From: Sipunculus nudus
Taxonomy: Eukaryota > Annelida > Sipuncula > Golfingiida > Sipunculidae
Direction of reading: 5' to 3'
NCBI GenBank assembly: GCA_026874595.1
Contig: CM049312.1
Coordinates: forward strand, 65,940,929 to 66,004,928
Length of the DNA: 64,000 bases
The position numbers and the translations under genes are program-made. Numbering within the stretch: the stretch's first letter is position 1; every line of letters begins with the position of its first letter. Positions 11,175 to 20,815 of the stretch are shown piece by piece. The notes under the pieces were generated by a model, which searched no databases, was not told the origin of the DNA, and was given only the letters and a program-made list of their open reading frames with translations.

Positions 11175-12853
11175 GTACTCTCTACAGGCCACAATTTTCC
11201 AGCAATTGCTTTCAAACTTATACAGCTGGTAGACAAGCAAAAGTCCTGGAGACCTATTGTTTTTGGGCATTTAAGGTCAAATGTCAAGGTCAAGGTCATC
11301 AAAAGTATACAAAACGGTTTTTTGTTCATATCTGTGTTAATATTGGTCGTATCTACTTCAACAGTAGCTCATTTTAATCGTCATTCCAAGGCCCGTTTTC
11401 TGGTGTGTAGCTGACTCAATTTGCGGTAACCATGGTAACGCATTTTTGGGTAAAATTGCTGATATTTTTCTTAATTTGTCAGTTTTAAAGCTACAGAGGT
11501 TTAGTTTTTTGCTTCAGGTAGCATTCACCTAGTACTACAAGATTCTATTAAGAGTCTCGCAATATCTCGTATAATATCTCGTCAAACGAGATATTTCGAG
11601 ATTTCAGTAATCTTGCCCTGGAGGCCACAGTTTTGCAGGAATCTTTTTGAAACTGGCATATCTTAAGTCCTACACTATTATCTCGAAATCAATTTTTCAT
11701 TTTTTTAATTCGGCCGCTAGGGGGCGCTGGGTGCAAACCTCCCCAACATATCATGTTTTGGCAATATCTCCAAAATTATAAGCCTCAATTACAAAAACTA
11801 TAGTTTATTTTTTTCCTCTAAGTCTTCTTCATGAACTCGTTTAGTCATCTGGTCTCAATCTTGTGTCACTTTGTCTGTGTGTCCGTCTGTTTCTCAGTTG
11901 TACTAAAATCCGCTTGCTTGCCGGTTCTTGCGTCTCACATATCGCATTCTACAGGACACAGTTTTGAAAGAATCTTTTTAAAACTATTACATCTTATGTC
12001 TCACACTAATATCTCGAAACAGATTTTTCATTTTCCAGAATTGGCCGCTAGGGGGCGGTGCACTAAAACTTGCACAACATATCATTTTTTGGCCATATCT
12101 CCAAAACTATAAGCATCATTTACATAAACTATAGCTTATTTTCTTCCTCTGGGTCTTTCCAAAAACCTGGTGTATTCATTTGGTCTCAATCTTGAGTCAC
12201 TTTGTCTGTGTGTCCGTCTGTTTCTCAGTTGTCCTCAAATTCGCTTGCTTGCCGGTTCTTGCGTCTCACATATAGCATTCTACAGGCCACAGTTTTGAAA
12301 GAATCCTTTTAAAACTATTACATCTTATGTCTTACACTAATATCTCGAAACAGATTTTTTCATTTTCCAGAATTGGCCGCTAGGGGGCGGTGCACTCAAA
12401 CTTGCACAACATATCATTTTTTGGCCATATCTCCAAAACTATTAACCTCATTTACATAAACTATAGCTTATTATCTTCCTCTTAGGTTTCTTCATAACAT
12501 GATTAAGTCATCTGTTCTCAATCTTGGGTCAGTATGTTAGTCTGTTTATCAGTTGTCCTCAATTTCGCTTGCTTCCTGGTTCTTGCGTCTCACATGTAGC
12601 ATTCTACTGGCCACAGTTTTGCAGAAATCGTTTTGTAAATTACACTTGTCATATATCGTGATGATATGTGGAAGTCCTATGTTTATTATTCAAATAAGTC
12701 AAAGGTCAAGGTCAAGGTGATCAAAATATATCAAAATCTTATTTTCTTTAGAACTTTGTTAATATTGGTTCTTTCCTCACAAACTATGGATTATTTTCTT
12801 TCACTTTGACACTGCTCGTTCATCTGACTAATTTTACATCATTTCCGGCAAGC
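8939..12853 (+). mobile_element. Large tandem-repeat element or duplicated array, family D
   Basis: The left edge is GCTTGCCGGAAATC (8939 and again 9007) and the right edge ATTTCCGGCAAGC (12841-12853), an inverted 13-bp match. The inside has two blocks, 9007-11120 and 11121-12853. Each begins with a GTTT/GTCT microsatellite and CTCTACAGGCCACAATTTT, continues with ~331-bp units, and closes with TTTCCGGCAAGCGCGTGACC. The first block has four units and the second three. Open frames here are repeat translations. Whether it is one transposon or a satellite island cannot be decided from one copy. Confidence 0.65.
9580..12480 (+). repeat. ~331-bp tandem units with a conserved CCGCTAGGGGGCG motif
   Basis: The motif lies at 9645, 9974, 10305, 10637 (variant), 11714, 12045 and 12377. 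Inside a block the spacing is 329-332 bp. Other conserved parts are ACACTAATATCTCGAAAC, GCCATATCTCCAAAACT and GTGTGTCCGTCTGTTTCTC. Confidence 0.85.
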
Positions 12854-13175
12854 GCGTGACCTCAGGTCATCTAGTTTGTTTGTTGAATAGGTGGGTGGCT
12901 TGTAGCTATTTATCAGATTATTTCTGTATCCATATTTGGGCGATCAAATATATAGGGGGGGGGGTTCTGTAATAACGTTTTAATGTTTGTTTCAGTAAGA
13001 GCAAAACGATCGATTATATTTATATTTCCCTTTTTTTCTCTAGCCCGTATTGAGCTATATCTCCAATATTGCTATTTAAAAAATGACCTTTAATCCTCAT
13101 ATTAGTCACAAGTGACACAATTGCACCCAATTTTTATTTTCGACCTTGATATATATATATTTTGGGTGTCAATCT
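12854..13175. other. Unannotated stretch with a poly-G run
   Basis: No gene is seen. A poly-G run lies at 12955-12964. Confidence 0.4.
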
Positions 13176-13245
13176 TAGCACGGAAAGGGGCACGAACCCA
13201 AACCTTGCGGTCACGAGTCCAGCGCACTAACCATTACGCCATCAC
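13176..13245 (-). repeat. tRNA-like sequence (SINE head or tRNA pseudogene)
   Basis: On the minus strand TGGCGTAATGGTTAGTGCGC fits an A box, and GGGTTCGTGCC lies at the position of a B box after GACTCGTGACCGCAAGGT. The acceptor stem pairs poorly. A tRNA-derived SINE is the likely source; a functional tRNA is unlikely. Confidence 0.5.
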
Positions 13246-13397
13246 GCTGCACACGTTCCCCTCCCTCATGGATAGATTAGATGTGATTGCCTTTGAACCT
13301 TCTGTCCGCCTGTCCATCTGACAATCCGACGACAAAATAATATTACAAAGAAATTATGCGTCTACCCAACATTATCATGCTAATGGAGACTGTTTTG

Positions 13398-13529
13398 ACG
13401 TGACCTCGGCCAGGCGTGAAAACCCCAGCCAGCATGACAATGAGAGTTCAACCAGTACGGATTAAACATAAAGTGCAACAACAACACGAGTTACGCCCGT
13501 GTCACACAATAAAAGGAGCACCTATAACA
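13398..13529 (-). repeat. Truncated 3' LTR
   Basis: It matches 19406-19538 almost base for base, including GTGACCTCGGCCAGGCGTG and AAAGGAGCACCTATAACA. The remaining ~665 bp of the LTR is missing. Confidence 0.85.
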
Positions 13530-13541
13530 CTCCTCCTCCTG
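13530..13541 (-). other. Polypurine tract
   Basis: On the minus strand CAGGAGGAGGAG lies immediately before the TGTTATAGG start of the 3' LTR. This is the expected place and composition for plus-strand priming, and it confirms the LTR boundary. Confidence 0.75.
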
Positions 13542-13618
13542 TAAGAAAAAAAGAAGGTTTTCACGGAAAACTTATTGCAATCACAATCACTAAATTTTTA
13601 GAACATCTCAAAATCATC

Positions 13619-14345
13619 TTATTTACAACATACATAAACATCTTGTTCACAACATCTCGATAAGCAATCAGCAAGTACATTGTCCTTCCCTTTATTGTGT
13701 ATGATATCAAGATTGTAATCCTGTAAGAACAAACTCCATCTCAACAAACTTTGGTTTTTACACTTCAACTTGTTCATGAACGTGAGGGGATTGTGATCAC
13801 TGAAAACAATTAATAGGCCTGACTGATGAAGTAACATAAACTTCAAAATGTTGCAACGCCAAAATCAAAGCCAAACATTCTTTTTCAATAGTGGAGTAGT
13901 TTTTCTGGTTTGCATTAACCTTTTTGAGAAATAACCAATTGGATGATCTATGCCATCATTGCCTTCTTGTGACAACACAGCACCAGCAGCAGTATCACTA
14001 GCATCTACAGCTAACTTAAAAGGTACAGAAAAGTCTGGAGCTGCTAAAACTGGTGAACTTTGCAGAATTGCCTTCAAATTCTGAAATGTATCTTCACACT
14101 GAACATTCCATACGAACTTTTGTTTCTTCTTTAACAAATTAGTCAAAGGTTCAGTTACAGCAGCTAAATTTGGAAAAAATTCCTGTAGTATCCAACCATA
14201 CCAAGAAAACGCATTATTTGCTTTTTGTTTTCTGGTCTAGGAAATGCAGAAATAGCACTTATCTTAGCATCGACAGGTTTTACCTTACCCTGCCCTACAA
14301 TATGACCCAAAAATGTTACTTGTGCGTGACAAAACTCAGATTTTA
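13619..14345 (-). pseudogene. pol: RNase H
   Basis: The domain degrades the RNA of the RNA-DNA hybrid. Seen are the connection region ending near 14165 (LTNLLKKKQKFVWNVQCEDT), FKLAVDASDTAAGAVLSQ with a catalytic aspartate, YFSKRL, then VFSDHNPLTFMNKL and the last motif GKDNVLADCLSR. At least two frame changes occur (near 13860 and 14165). The element ends ~80 bp further on at the polypurine tract, with no integrase after RNase H, as expected for the Gmr1 order. Confidence 0.85.
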
Positions 14346-15219
14346 CTAAGTGACGGCCAGACGTGCTTCACTGAGTCTTTCGAAGAGGTCACGAAGAATT
14401 TGCAGATGTTTCTCCCAGGTGTCGCTGTACACGATGAGGTCATCAATATATGCGTCGCAGCTCTGAATGTCCTTGACATCCATATGGATGAGGCGCTGGA
14501 ACGTGGCTGGCGAGTTCTTCATGCCAACCGGCATAACTTTATACTGGTACAGTCCTTGCGGCGTCACAAATGCGGACACTTCTTTCGCTCGATATGTCAG
14601 CGGAACTTGCCAGAATCCTTTTAGCAAGTCAAACTTGGAGACATATCTGGAGCTACCGACTCTATCAATAAAATCATCGATCCTCGGAACCGGGAACGTG
14701 TCAGTCTTTGTGACAGAGTTCAGTTTTCGATAATCTGTGCACATACGGTAACTTCCATCAGTTTTTGGCATAAGATTACATGGTGAACTCCAGTTACTGT
14801 TACTAGGTTCAAATAAATCATTGTCCAGCAAATATTGAATCTCATCCTGTAGATACTTTTGCTTCTCTTGATTCAGTCTATATGGATGTTGCTTGACTGC
14901 GCCTGGCCCGGCAAATTCGACGTCATGGCATAACATGTTAGTTCGCGTTGGAATGTCACTAACAAATATTCATAATTCCGCAGCAGGTTCTTGAGGTCTT
15001 GTTGTTCTTGTGCGGTTAGGTGTGACAGTTTGGCATCCAGGTTTTTATGCACGTCTGAGTTTTTTAATGGTACTGTACCACACTGAATGTTTACATCACA
15101 CTTACAATCAGTATCTACTTTAACTGGGTCAGGGTCAGTTTTTACACAATTAACAGCAGTAATATTTTGTACAACATCTGATGTGCTATTTCTGTCATAA
15201 TATGGTTTCCACATGTTAA
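14346..15219 (-). pseudogene. pol: Reverse transcriptase
   Basis: This RNA-dependent DNA polymerase is clearly Ty3/Gypsy-like. The motif MCTDYRKLNSVTKTDTFPVP is followed by SKFDLLKGFWQVPL, then VMPVGMKNSPATFQRL, and the catalytic YIDD box in AYIDDLIVYS. A linker with SHLTAQEQQDLKNLL precedes it. The first frame (14873-15259) and the main RT frame (14346-14936) overlap out of phase, so a frameshift separates them. The frame ends after LSEARLAVT, where another shift leads into the connection region. Open frames on the plus strand at 14313-14733 are shadows. Confidence 0.85.
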
Positions 15220-16178
15220 CATGGCACAATTGTTTCTTCTTACGTTTCTCTGGTGTCAACAGTATGTAATTTAAATCACTGACTTTCTTGTCAACAATGT
15301 AAGGACCAAAATACCTAGCTTGCAGAGGTCTGCCAGGGATGGGTAGTAAGGCAAGGACCTTTTCACCAGGCTCAAACGTATTACTTACAGTGTGCTTGTC
15401 ATACTTTGTTTTCCTTTTACTTTGTGCAGATTTTAGATTTGACTTTGCAATCTCACAAGCATTGTGTAGTTTAGTGCGAAAGTCTTAGACATACTGCAGT
15501 TAACTAAGGGAATCAGGATTTTCACACAAGAGTTTTTCTTTAAGCTGTTTCAATGGAACTCGCACGGAGTGTCCAAAAACTAGTTCAAAGGGACTGAAAC
15601 CAAAGGACTCTTGAAAGGATTCTATGACAGAAAACAGCAATAGGTGGATGCCTTCATCCCAGTCTTTCTGTGTGTCATAGCAATAAGTCCTGATCATGTT
15701 TTTTAATGTCTGGTAAAAACGCTCGAGGGCGCCCTGACTTTCAGGATGGTATGGCGAAGAGCTGTACTGTTTTATACCTAGCTCAAGCATAACTTGTTGG
15801 AATAAGCCAGACATAAAATTAGACCCTTGGTCAGACTGGACGGATTTTGGTAATCCAAAAATTGAAAAAAAACTTGGTCAGAGCTTTGACAACACTTTCG
15901 GCATTAATTTTGCGTAATGGTATTGCCTCAGGGAACCTGGTAGATGCGCACATAATTGTCAGCAAGTATTAATGTCCAGATTTTGTTTTGGGCAGTTGTC
16001 AAACACAATAAACAATAATCCTACTGAATGGTTCCTCGAAAGCAGGAATAGGCCTAAGTGGGGCCTTAGGAGGATTCTTAGGAGGATTGGGCTTGCCTAC
16101 CATCTGGCATGTATGGCATGATTTACAATATTGTACAACATCTTTCCTGAGGTTAGGCCAATAGAAGTGTGTACTAAC
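15220..16178 (-). pseudogene. pol: Integrase core and GPY/F C-terminal module
   Basis: Integrase inserts the cDNA into the genome. The cysteine pair of its zinc finger lies just left of 16178. The second catalytic aspartate is visible in SDQGSNFMSG (about 15810-15835) and the glutamate region in HPESQGALERF (about 15715-15755). The first catalytic aspartate position reads tyrosine, and the glycine two codons on reads stop (about 16000-16012). Several further frame breaks occur. The tail has the GPY module (RYFGPYIV, about 15293-15318) followed by HVNMWKPYY. That module is a mark of Ty3/Gypsy integrases. The whole domain lies upstream of reverse transcriptase. Confidence 0.8.
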
Positions 16179-17126
16179 TTATTGATAAGTTTTATTTATA
16201 CCTAAATGGCCAGACAAGGGAGCCTCATGTGCCATGCTTAGAACTTCACTGCGAAAGCTTTTGGGCATAACTATTTGATGTTTGATGGCCCACTCATCAT
16301 CAGCGCATACATCAGGTGGTCTCCATTTACGCATAAGCACTCCATTTTTAACATAGAAACAAACTGGGTTCTGTGACAGCTCATCTTTAGAAACTGCCCT
16401 GGGAAACAAACATGAAACATCAGGGTCCTTATGCTGTTCCGCGATAAGTTCTGACCATGAGAATGCTGCATCCTGTACGGGCGAGTCGTTAGACGAGTCA
16501 CTAGTGACTCCCAGAGTGTTATTATCTGGACCATTATCCTCATGTGTGTTTTTCTTGGCCATAGATCTAGTTACAGCACATGAAGGATACAAACCAGGAA
16601 TTTCCTGACTTTCCAGATCAGTGTCCTGATCAAGTGACAGCTTTTCTGTCACTATTGGTACAGGCTGTACTCTATCACCTGCAACATCATTGCCTAGTAG
16701 CAACTGAATTTCCTTAATGGGTAAAGTAGTTTGTATGCCCACAGTAATATTCCCAGAAATCAAATCTGACTTCAAATGGATACTGTGAAGCGGAACTGAA
16801 GTGTGCCTGTCTGAAAACACACCATTAACAAGTGCATGTGCACCAGTAAAGGACCTATTAGAAAATGGCAAAGTGTTTGCTAACATGAGAGTCTGGCCTG
16901 AACCAGTGTCCCTCAAAATTCTAATAGGGGTAGAATCTGAAAAATCACTTGACAGTGATACAAAACCATCATATATGAATGGCTCAAATAACTCCATTTC
17001 AGAGTCAAGAGAGGAATCTACTACCTCAACCTCATCAAATAAAGAACTGACTTTGACAGTGTCAGTCATAAACTCTGTTTCAGAGTCATCTAAGGAATCT
17101 ACATCCTTTTTATCAGCAAACTCCAT
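16179..17126 (-). pseudogene. pol: Protease and start of integrase
   Basis: The long open frame has the aspartic-protease active-site motif DTGSGQ (about 16892-16912) and, further on, LLLGNDVAGD, typical of retropepsins. These cut the polyprotein. The frame runs on into the integrase zinc-binding domain, with HEAPLSGHLGINKTY giving the two histidines. A stop at 16179 interrupts just before the two cysteines, which follow in the same frame near 16100-16130 (CKSCHTCQ). The frame may open before the first ATG; gag ends about 75 bp upstream. Start uncertain. Confidence 0.75.
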
Positions 17127-17201
17127 ATGGGAGTCAACAGAGGAATTTTCCTCTTTGTCATAACAGGACCTGGCCTCATTTGAAATACTCTCGCAGGAGT
17201 C

Positions 17202-18572
17202 TTAAAAGGACCTAGCCTTTTTTAATTCCTCGCAGGAATAAACTGAGGTTTTTACCCCGCAAGCTACGGACTCTTCTTGGGATTCAGACGGCACTTGGGC
17301 CTCCGTAGCATCAAACTCTTTATTTGAGTCAACAAAGGAGTTGTACCCCTTATTTACATGAAAAGAGCCTGGCTCTTGTACTATGCTATGCATAGATTTT
17401 GAAACAAACCCAGAAGGTTTGCTATTTGGTTTATTCGCAAGTTTCCAGCAGTCAGATATTAGATGACCTTCCTTCTTGCAGTAATAGCAGATTTTTTTTT
17501 GAAAATGTCTGGTCTTTGTTGGACTTAGACACAGTGGACGTGGACTGAGATGTAGCAATGGACTTTGCTGAACTATCAGGACTACTAGTACTGGGTGACT
17601 GAGCTTTAAACTTCTTTTGACCATACTGATTTACATTCTTGTTTGTGAATGACTGGTTTGATTTGCTAGTAAAGGACATTTTGTGTGTAAATGAATAAAT
17701 ATCAGCTAATTGAGCAGCAATGTCAAGTGTTTCGGGGCTTTTCTCATCGAGAAAAGTTTTAACATCTGCATTAATGCATCGCTTAAATTCTTCAAGCAAA
17801 ATCAACTGTCATAATCTTTCATTACATTTTTAGAACTACACCAGCGATCAAACAACTGCTCTTTTGTCCTAGCAAATTCGACGTAGGTCTGTTCTTTGCG
17901 CTTTTCCCAATTTCTAAATTTTTGGCGGTAAGCCTCTGGAACCAACTCATAACCTTTCAGGATTAACCGTTTCACCATGTCATAGTCAGCAGCAGCTTCT
18001 ACTGAAAGCTCTGTATAAATTTCTCTGGCCTTGCCGGTCAATACACTTTGTAACAGCATGGTCCAATTTTCCTTAGGCCATTTTAAATTTTCAGCTACCT
18101 TCTCAAAGCTTAAGAAATATTTATTAACCTCTTTTTCTTTAATGATGGGACAAGTCTAATGTGTTTAGTAACATCAAACTGTGAGTTGGGGCAGCACGTA
18201 GACTATGTTTTAGTTTAAGTCTTTCTAACTCCAGTCGTTTTAACTCAATTTCTTTTTCTTTTTCTAGTCTGTATCTTTCTAACCGTTCTTCCCTCTCTTT
18301 TAATGCTAGCTCATGTTGCATTTCCAACTGTTTTTAATTCTAATTGCATAGCAAGGCTGTCATTTTTTGATGTTTCAACTTCAGTCTCTTCAATTAAACA
18401 TTTGCTATTAAGATCTTGCATGAATTTAGCAATGATATCTAGCTTTCTCAAAGTTTTTTTTCACACTTAGCCCTAAGTGTTGTCCCAAACGCAAAAACTG
18501 TTCTTTTGAGAACTGTTCAAGTTGATCAGGGTCTGGATCGTCAACAAATGTCTCAGGTTTGAAATCTGCCAT
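17202..18572 (-). pseudogene. gag: gag of the Gmr1-type element (SCAN-like capsid, zinc knuckle)
   Basis: Gag is the structural protein that packages the element RNA. The frame opens at the ATG at 18572, 168 bp inside the LTR edge. A highly charged helical stretch (18139-18327) follows. The capsid part (17802-18059) includes the run YELVPEAYRQKFRNW, which resembles the SCAN domain of vertebrate zinc-finger proteins; SCAN is known to derive from a Gmr1-like gag. Near 17448-17490 a CX2CX4HX4C zinc knuckle (CYYCKKEGHLISDC) binds RNA. Frame breaks occur at an A run near 18460, near 18145, near 17805 and at a run near 17490. The region closes with a stop at 17202. Confidence 0.8.
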
Positions 18573-18713
18573 GTTAAGATGTTAAAACAAAAACAAAAAA
18601 CCACTGAGATAAATCCTGTAAACAACGTACTGCAAACAATATGTAATCTTGTAAACAATGTATGATAAAACAATGTGCCCAGGTCAAGGCCTAATAAATT
18701 TGAAAACTATTAA

Positions 18714-18733
18714 GCATCCCGGGAGAGACCCCA
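18714..18733 (-). other. Primer-binding site candidate
   Basis: On the minus strand, a few bases after the LTR end, the sequence TGGGGTCTCTCCCGGG begins with TGG, as expected of the complement of a tRNA 3' CCA end. I could not assign the tRNA. Confidence 0.5.
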
Positions 18734-18739
18734 TTTTTT

Positions 18740-19538
18740 TGTTACTGATCCTAATATAATTAGATCACGTATGCGTGATGAACACAAATTTTGTAATGGA
18801 GATAAAAAAAATCAGATTCAGTAACACTAGGCAGCGTGAAATGTCTAGGGGAATGAATAAAGAAGTCAGTGGTTTTTTGTTAACAAATAACTATAATTTA
18901 TTCTTAAAACAACCCTATCATTACAATACACTAAATCATTACAATTATACAGTAAAACAGCGGTATAATAACAACTAAATACAATCACACAGAAAAATAA
19001 TGTGCACAGTACCTGGTTACCAACACCGTCACAACGATAAGTTCTTTAAATATATACTCTCAGAGAATGACAGTCTAGTGTAAAGCTCTTACAACAACCC
19101 AGAAATAAACTGAAGTCCAAATGCACAAAATCCAGGAGAACCTCTGAAGAAAATCTATATTTGCCGCAAACGTCGGATAAGGTCGCAGAAACTGACACAC
19201 GCTTCTGTGCTTGCTGGAAAACTTCTCTGCTCTCTCTCTCTCTGTCCGGTTCTAAAACACAGCCCCTTAATATACCTTTACACCTCAAGCCGAGAATTTT
19301 CCACTTCTCGAACAGTCTTAAGGATCCTACATAACACAGTTAACACGCGTTTCAGGAATTCTCTAGAAAACATCGCTGTGTGTATCTCTACATACCAAGG
19401 TCATCACGTGACCTCGGCCAGGCGTGAAAACCCCCAGCCAACATGACAACGAGAGTTCAACCAGTACGGATTAAACATAAAGTGCAACAACAACACGAGT
19501 TACGCCGGTGTCACATAATAAAAGGAGCACCTATAACA
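18740..19538 (-). repeat. 5' LTR of the Gmr1-type element
   Basis: On the minus strand it starts TGTTATAGGTGCTCC and ends GATCAGTAACA, giving 799 bp with TG...CA ends. It holds a TATA-like TATATATTTAAAG (19044-19056) and an AATAAA signal (18897-18902), so U3, R and U5 can be placed roughly. A CT microsatellite lies at 19222-19242. Confidence 0.75.
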
Positions 19539-19544
19539 ATATAG

Positions 19545-19690
19545 ATTTTGTTGTAAATATGGGCACAATATTAGTCATTTGTTGTTACAATATGGACCAT
19601 TTTTAGCCGTTTTATTTCAAGACTGATCGTTATTTAATATTGCCCGGTAATTACATTACGGGTCGTAACCGAGGTATGGCGGTCCGGGTA
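19545..19690 (-). repeat. Degenerate ~23-bp repeat, inverted relative to the one near 2.1 kb
   Basis: On the minus strand GGTTACGACCCGTAAT and GGTCCATATTGTAACAAC match units at 2050-2360. The tract abuts the right LTR of the retrotransposon, which probably inserted next to or into it. Confidence 0.5.
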
Positions 19691-20815
19691 GATATCGAAC
19701 GAGGGTTGAGGGAGGACGAGCGAGTGACGGACAACAGACTGCAACGGATCGTGTGGACGCTCCAGATATTCTAGTTCACTTCGTAATTTCACGGTATAGA
19801 GTAGGGATTTTGGTAGCTGGTAAAGGGTGCACATATTAAAGATAGGTTTATCTTTTATCTTGGTTTTTTGTCGTCGCTGTCAGCTTGTGTGGCTGTATGT
19901 TTGCACGAGCACGTGGTACGGACAAACAGGGAAAAAACGTAACATAACATATATAATAATGTATCTGGGTTTTAAAATTTGTGCATGAATAATAAAGAGA
20001 ATTAAATGCAGTGAATTATTATAATAAAAATATATTAAAACACAATATTGTTAAAACAAATATCACTTGTGTATGACGGAAAGCATTAGGGAGAGAAAGA
20101 ACACATAAAGAAAGAGATATAGTGATAATTTAAACCCCTTTTTTCGAATGGTATCCAATTACATTTTATTAAATTTTGAAAGAAACATGGAGAAAATTCA
20201 TTTTCTCTCGCTAAAAAAACCCAGATGGTCCATGGTTCGAAGAAAGGAGTATTGTTTGCTTATCTAAAGTGTCTTTCTTTTAAAACAGACTTCTAAAAGG
20301 AACGAATTCCTTGACTGGCGTCCCTTACACTATTGATTCACATCGCTACATGGGAAACCTGACGATATAGAAAGTTAAGAACCCTCTGATCGTCAGCCCT
20401 TTATACTTAGTTATGTAAACATGGTATGATCGAGGATCATAAGCTAAATGGACAGGTCGGAACCTTCTCGCCACGGCTCATGTTTATCATTGGTGGATTT
20501 CTTGTGGGTAATGCTAGTTTGTACGATCCTTATCGAATCACTTCTTGTATAACATTTGACTCTTTCAGTGACTTCTGTCTCTACTCACGAGTTTGCCTTT
20601 AGGGGTTCATTGACAGTGGGACCCTGCAATGCAGGTTAATACACACCAAGGAGAATGGTTACGATTGTCATCAGGCCTGGTTAACAGCAGAATATTAATC
20701 AGATTTCGCGTTTGTGAGGTCGCCCTTAACAGAAACAGAATTCGGCAGATGGATATATAGTTCAAATAAGGCATGACAAAATGAAAACAGTTATAATCAC
20801 ACAAACAAGGCCTAC
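19691..20815. other. Unannotated stretch
   Basis: No family, splice-bounded exon or repeat structure is recognised in about 1.1 kb. Confidence 0.4.

Larger units (their letters stand above)
13398..19538 (-). mobile_element. Degenerate Gmr1-type Ty3/Gypsy LTR retrotransposon
   Basis: On the minus strand the order is 5' LTR, primer-binding site, gag, protease, integrase, reverse transcriptase, RNase H, polypurine tract, partial 3' LTR. The reverse transcriptase and the GPY motif of the integrase tail are Ty3/Gypsy-like, but the integrase comes before reverse transcriptase as in Ty1/copia. That order is established for the Gmr1 group of Gypsy elements. Frameshifts and stops occur in every region, so the copy is dead. 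The 3' LTR keeps only its first ~132 bp, after which the sequence at 13397 is unrelated, so the left end was lost by deletion or truncation. Confidence 0.85.

Noticed and set aside
11831-12112. Open frame of 93 codons
   Set aside because: Translation of the 331-bp tandem unit; the same frame is broken in other units.
14313-14733. Plus-strand open frames of 103 and 88 codons
   Set aside because: They are antisense shadows of the reverse transcriptase.
16801-17163. Plus-strand open frame of 120 codons rich in serine
   Set aside because: Antisense to the protease-region frame, whose DTGSGQ motif is real.
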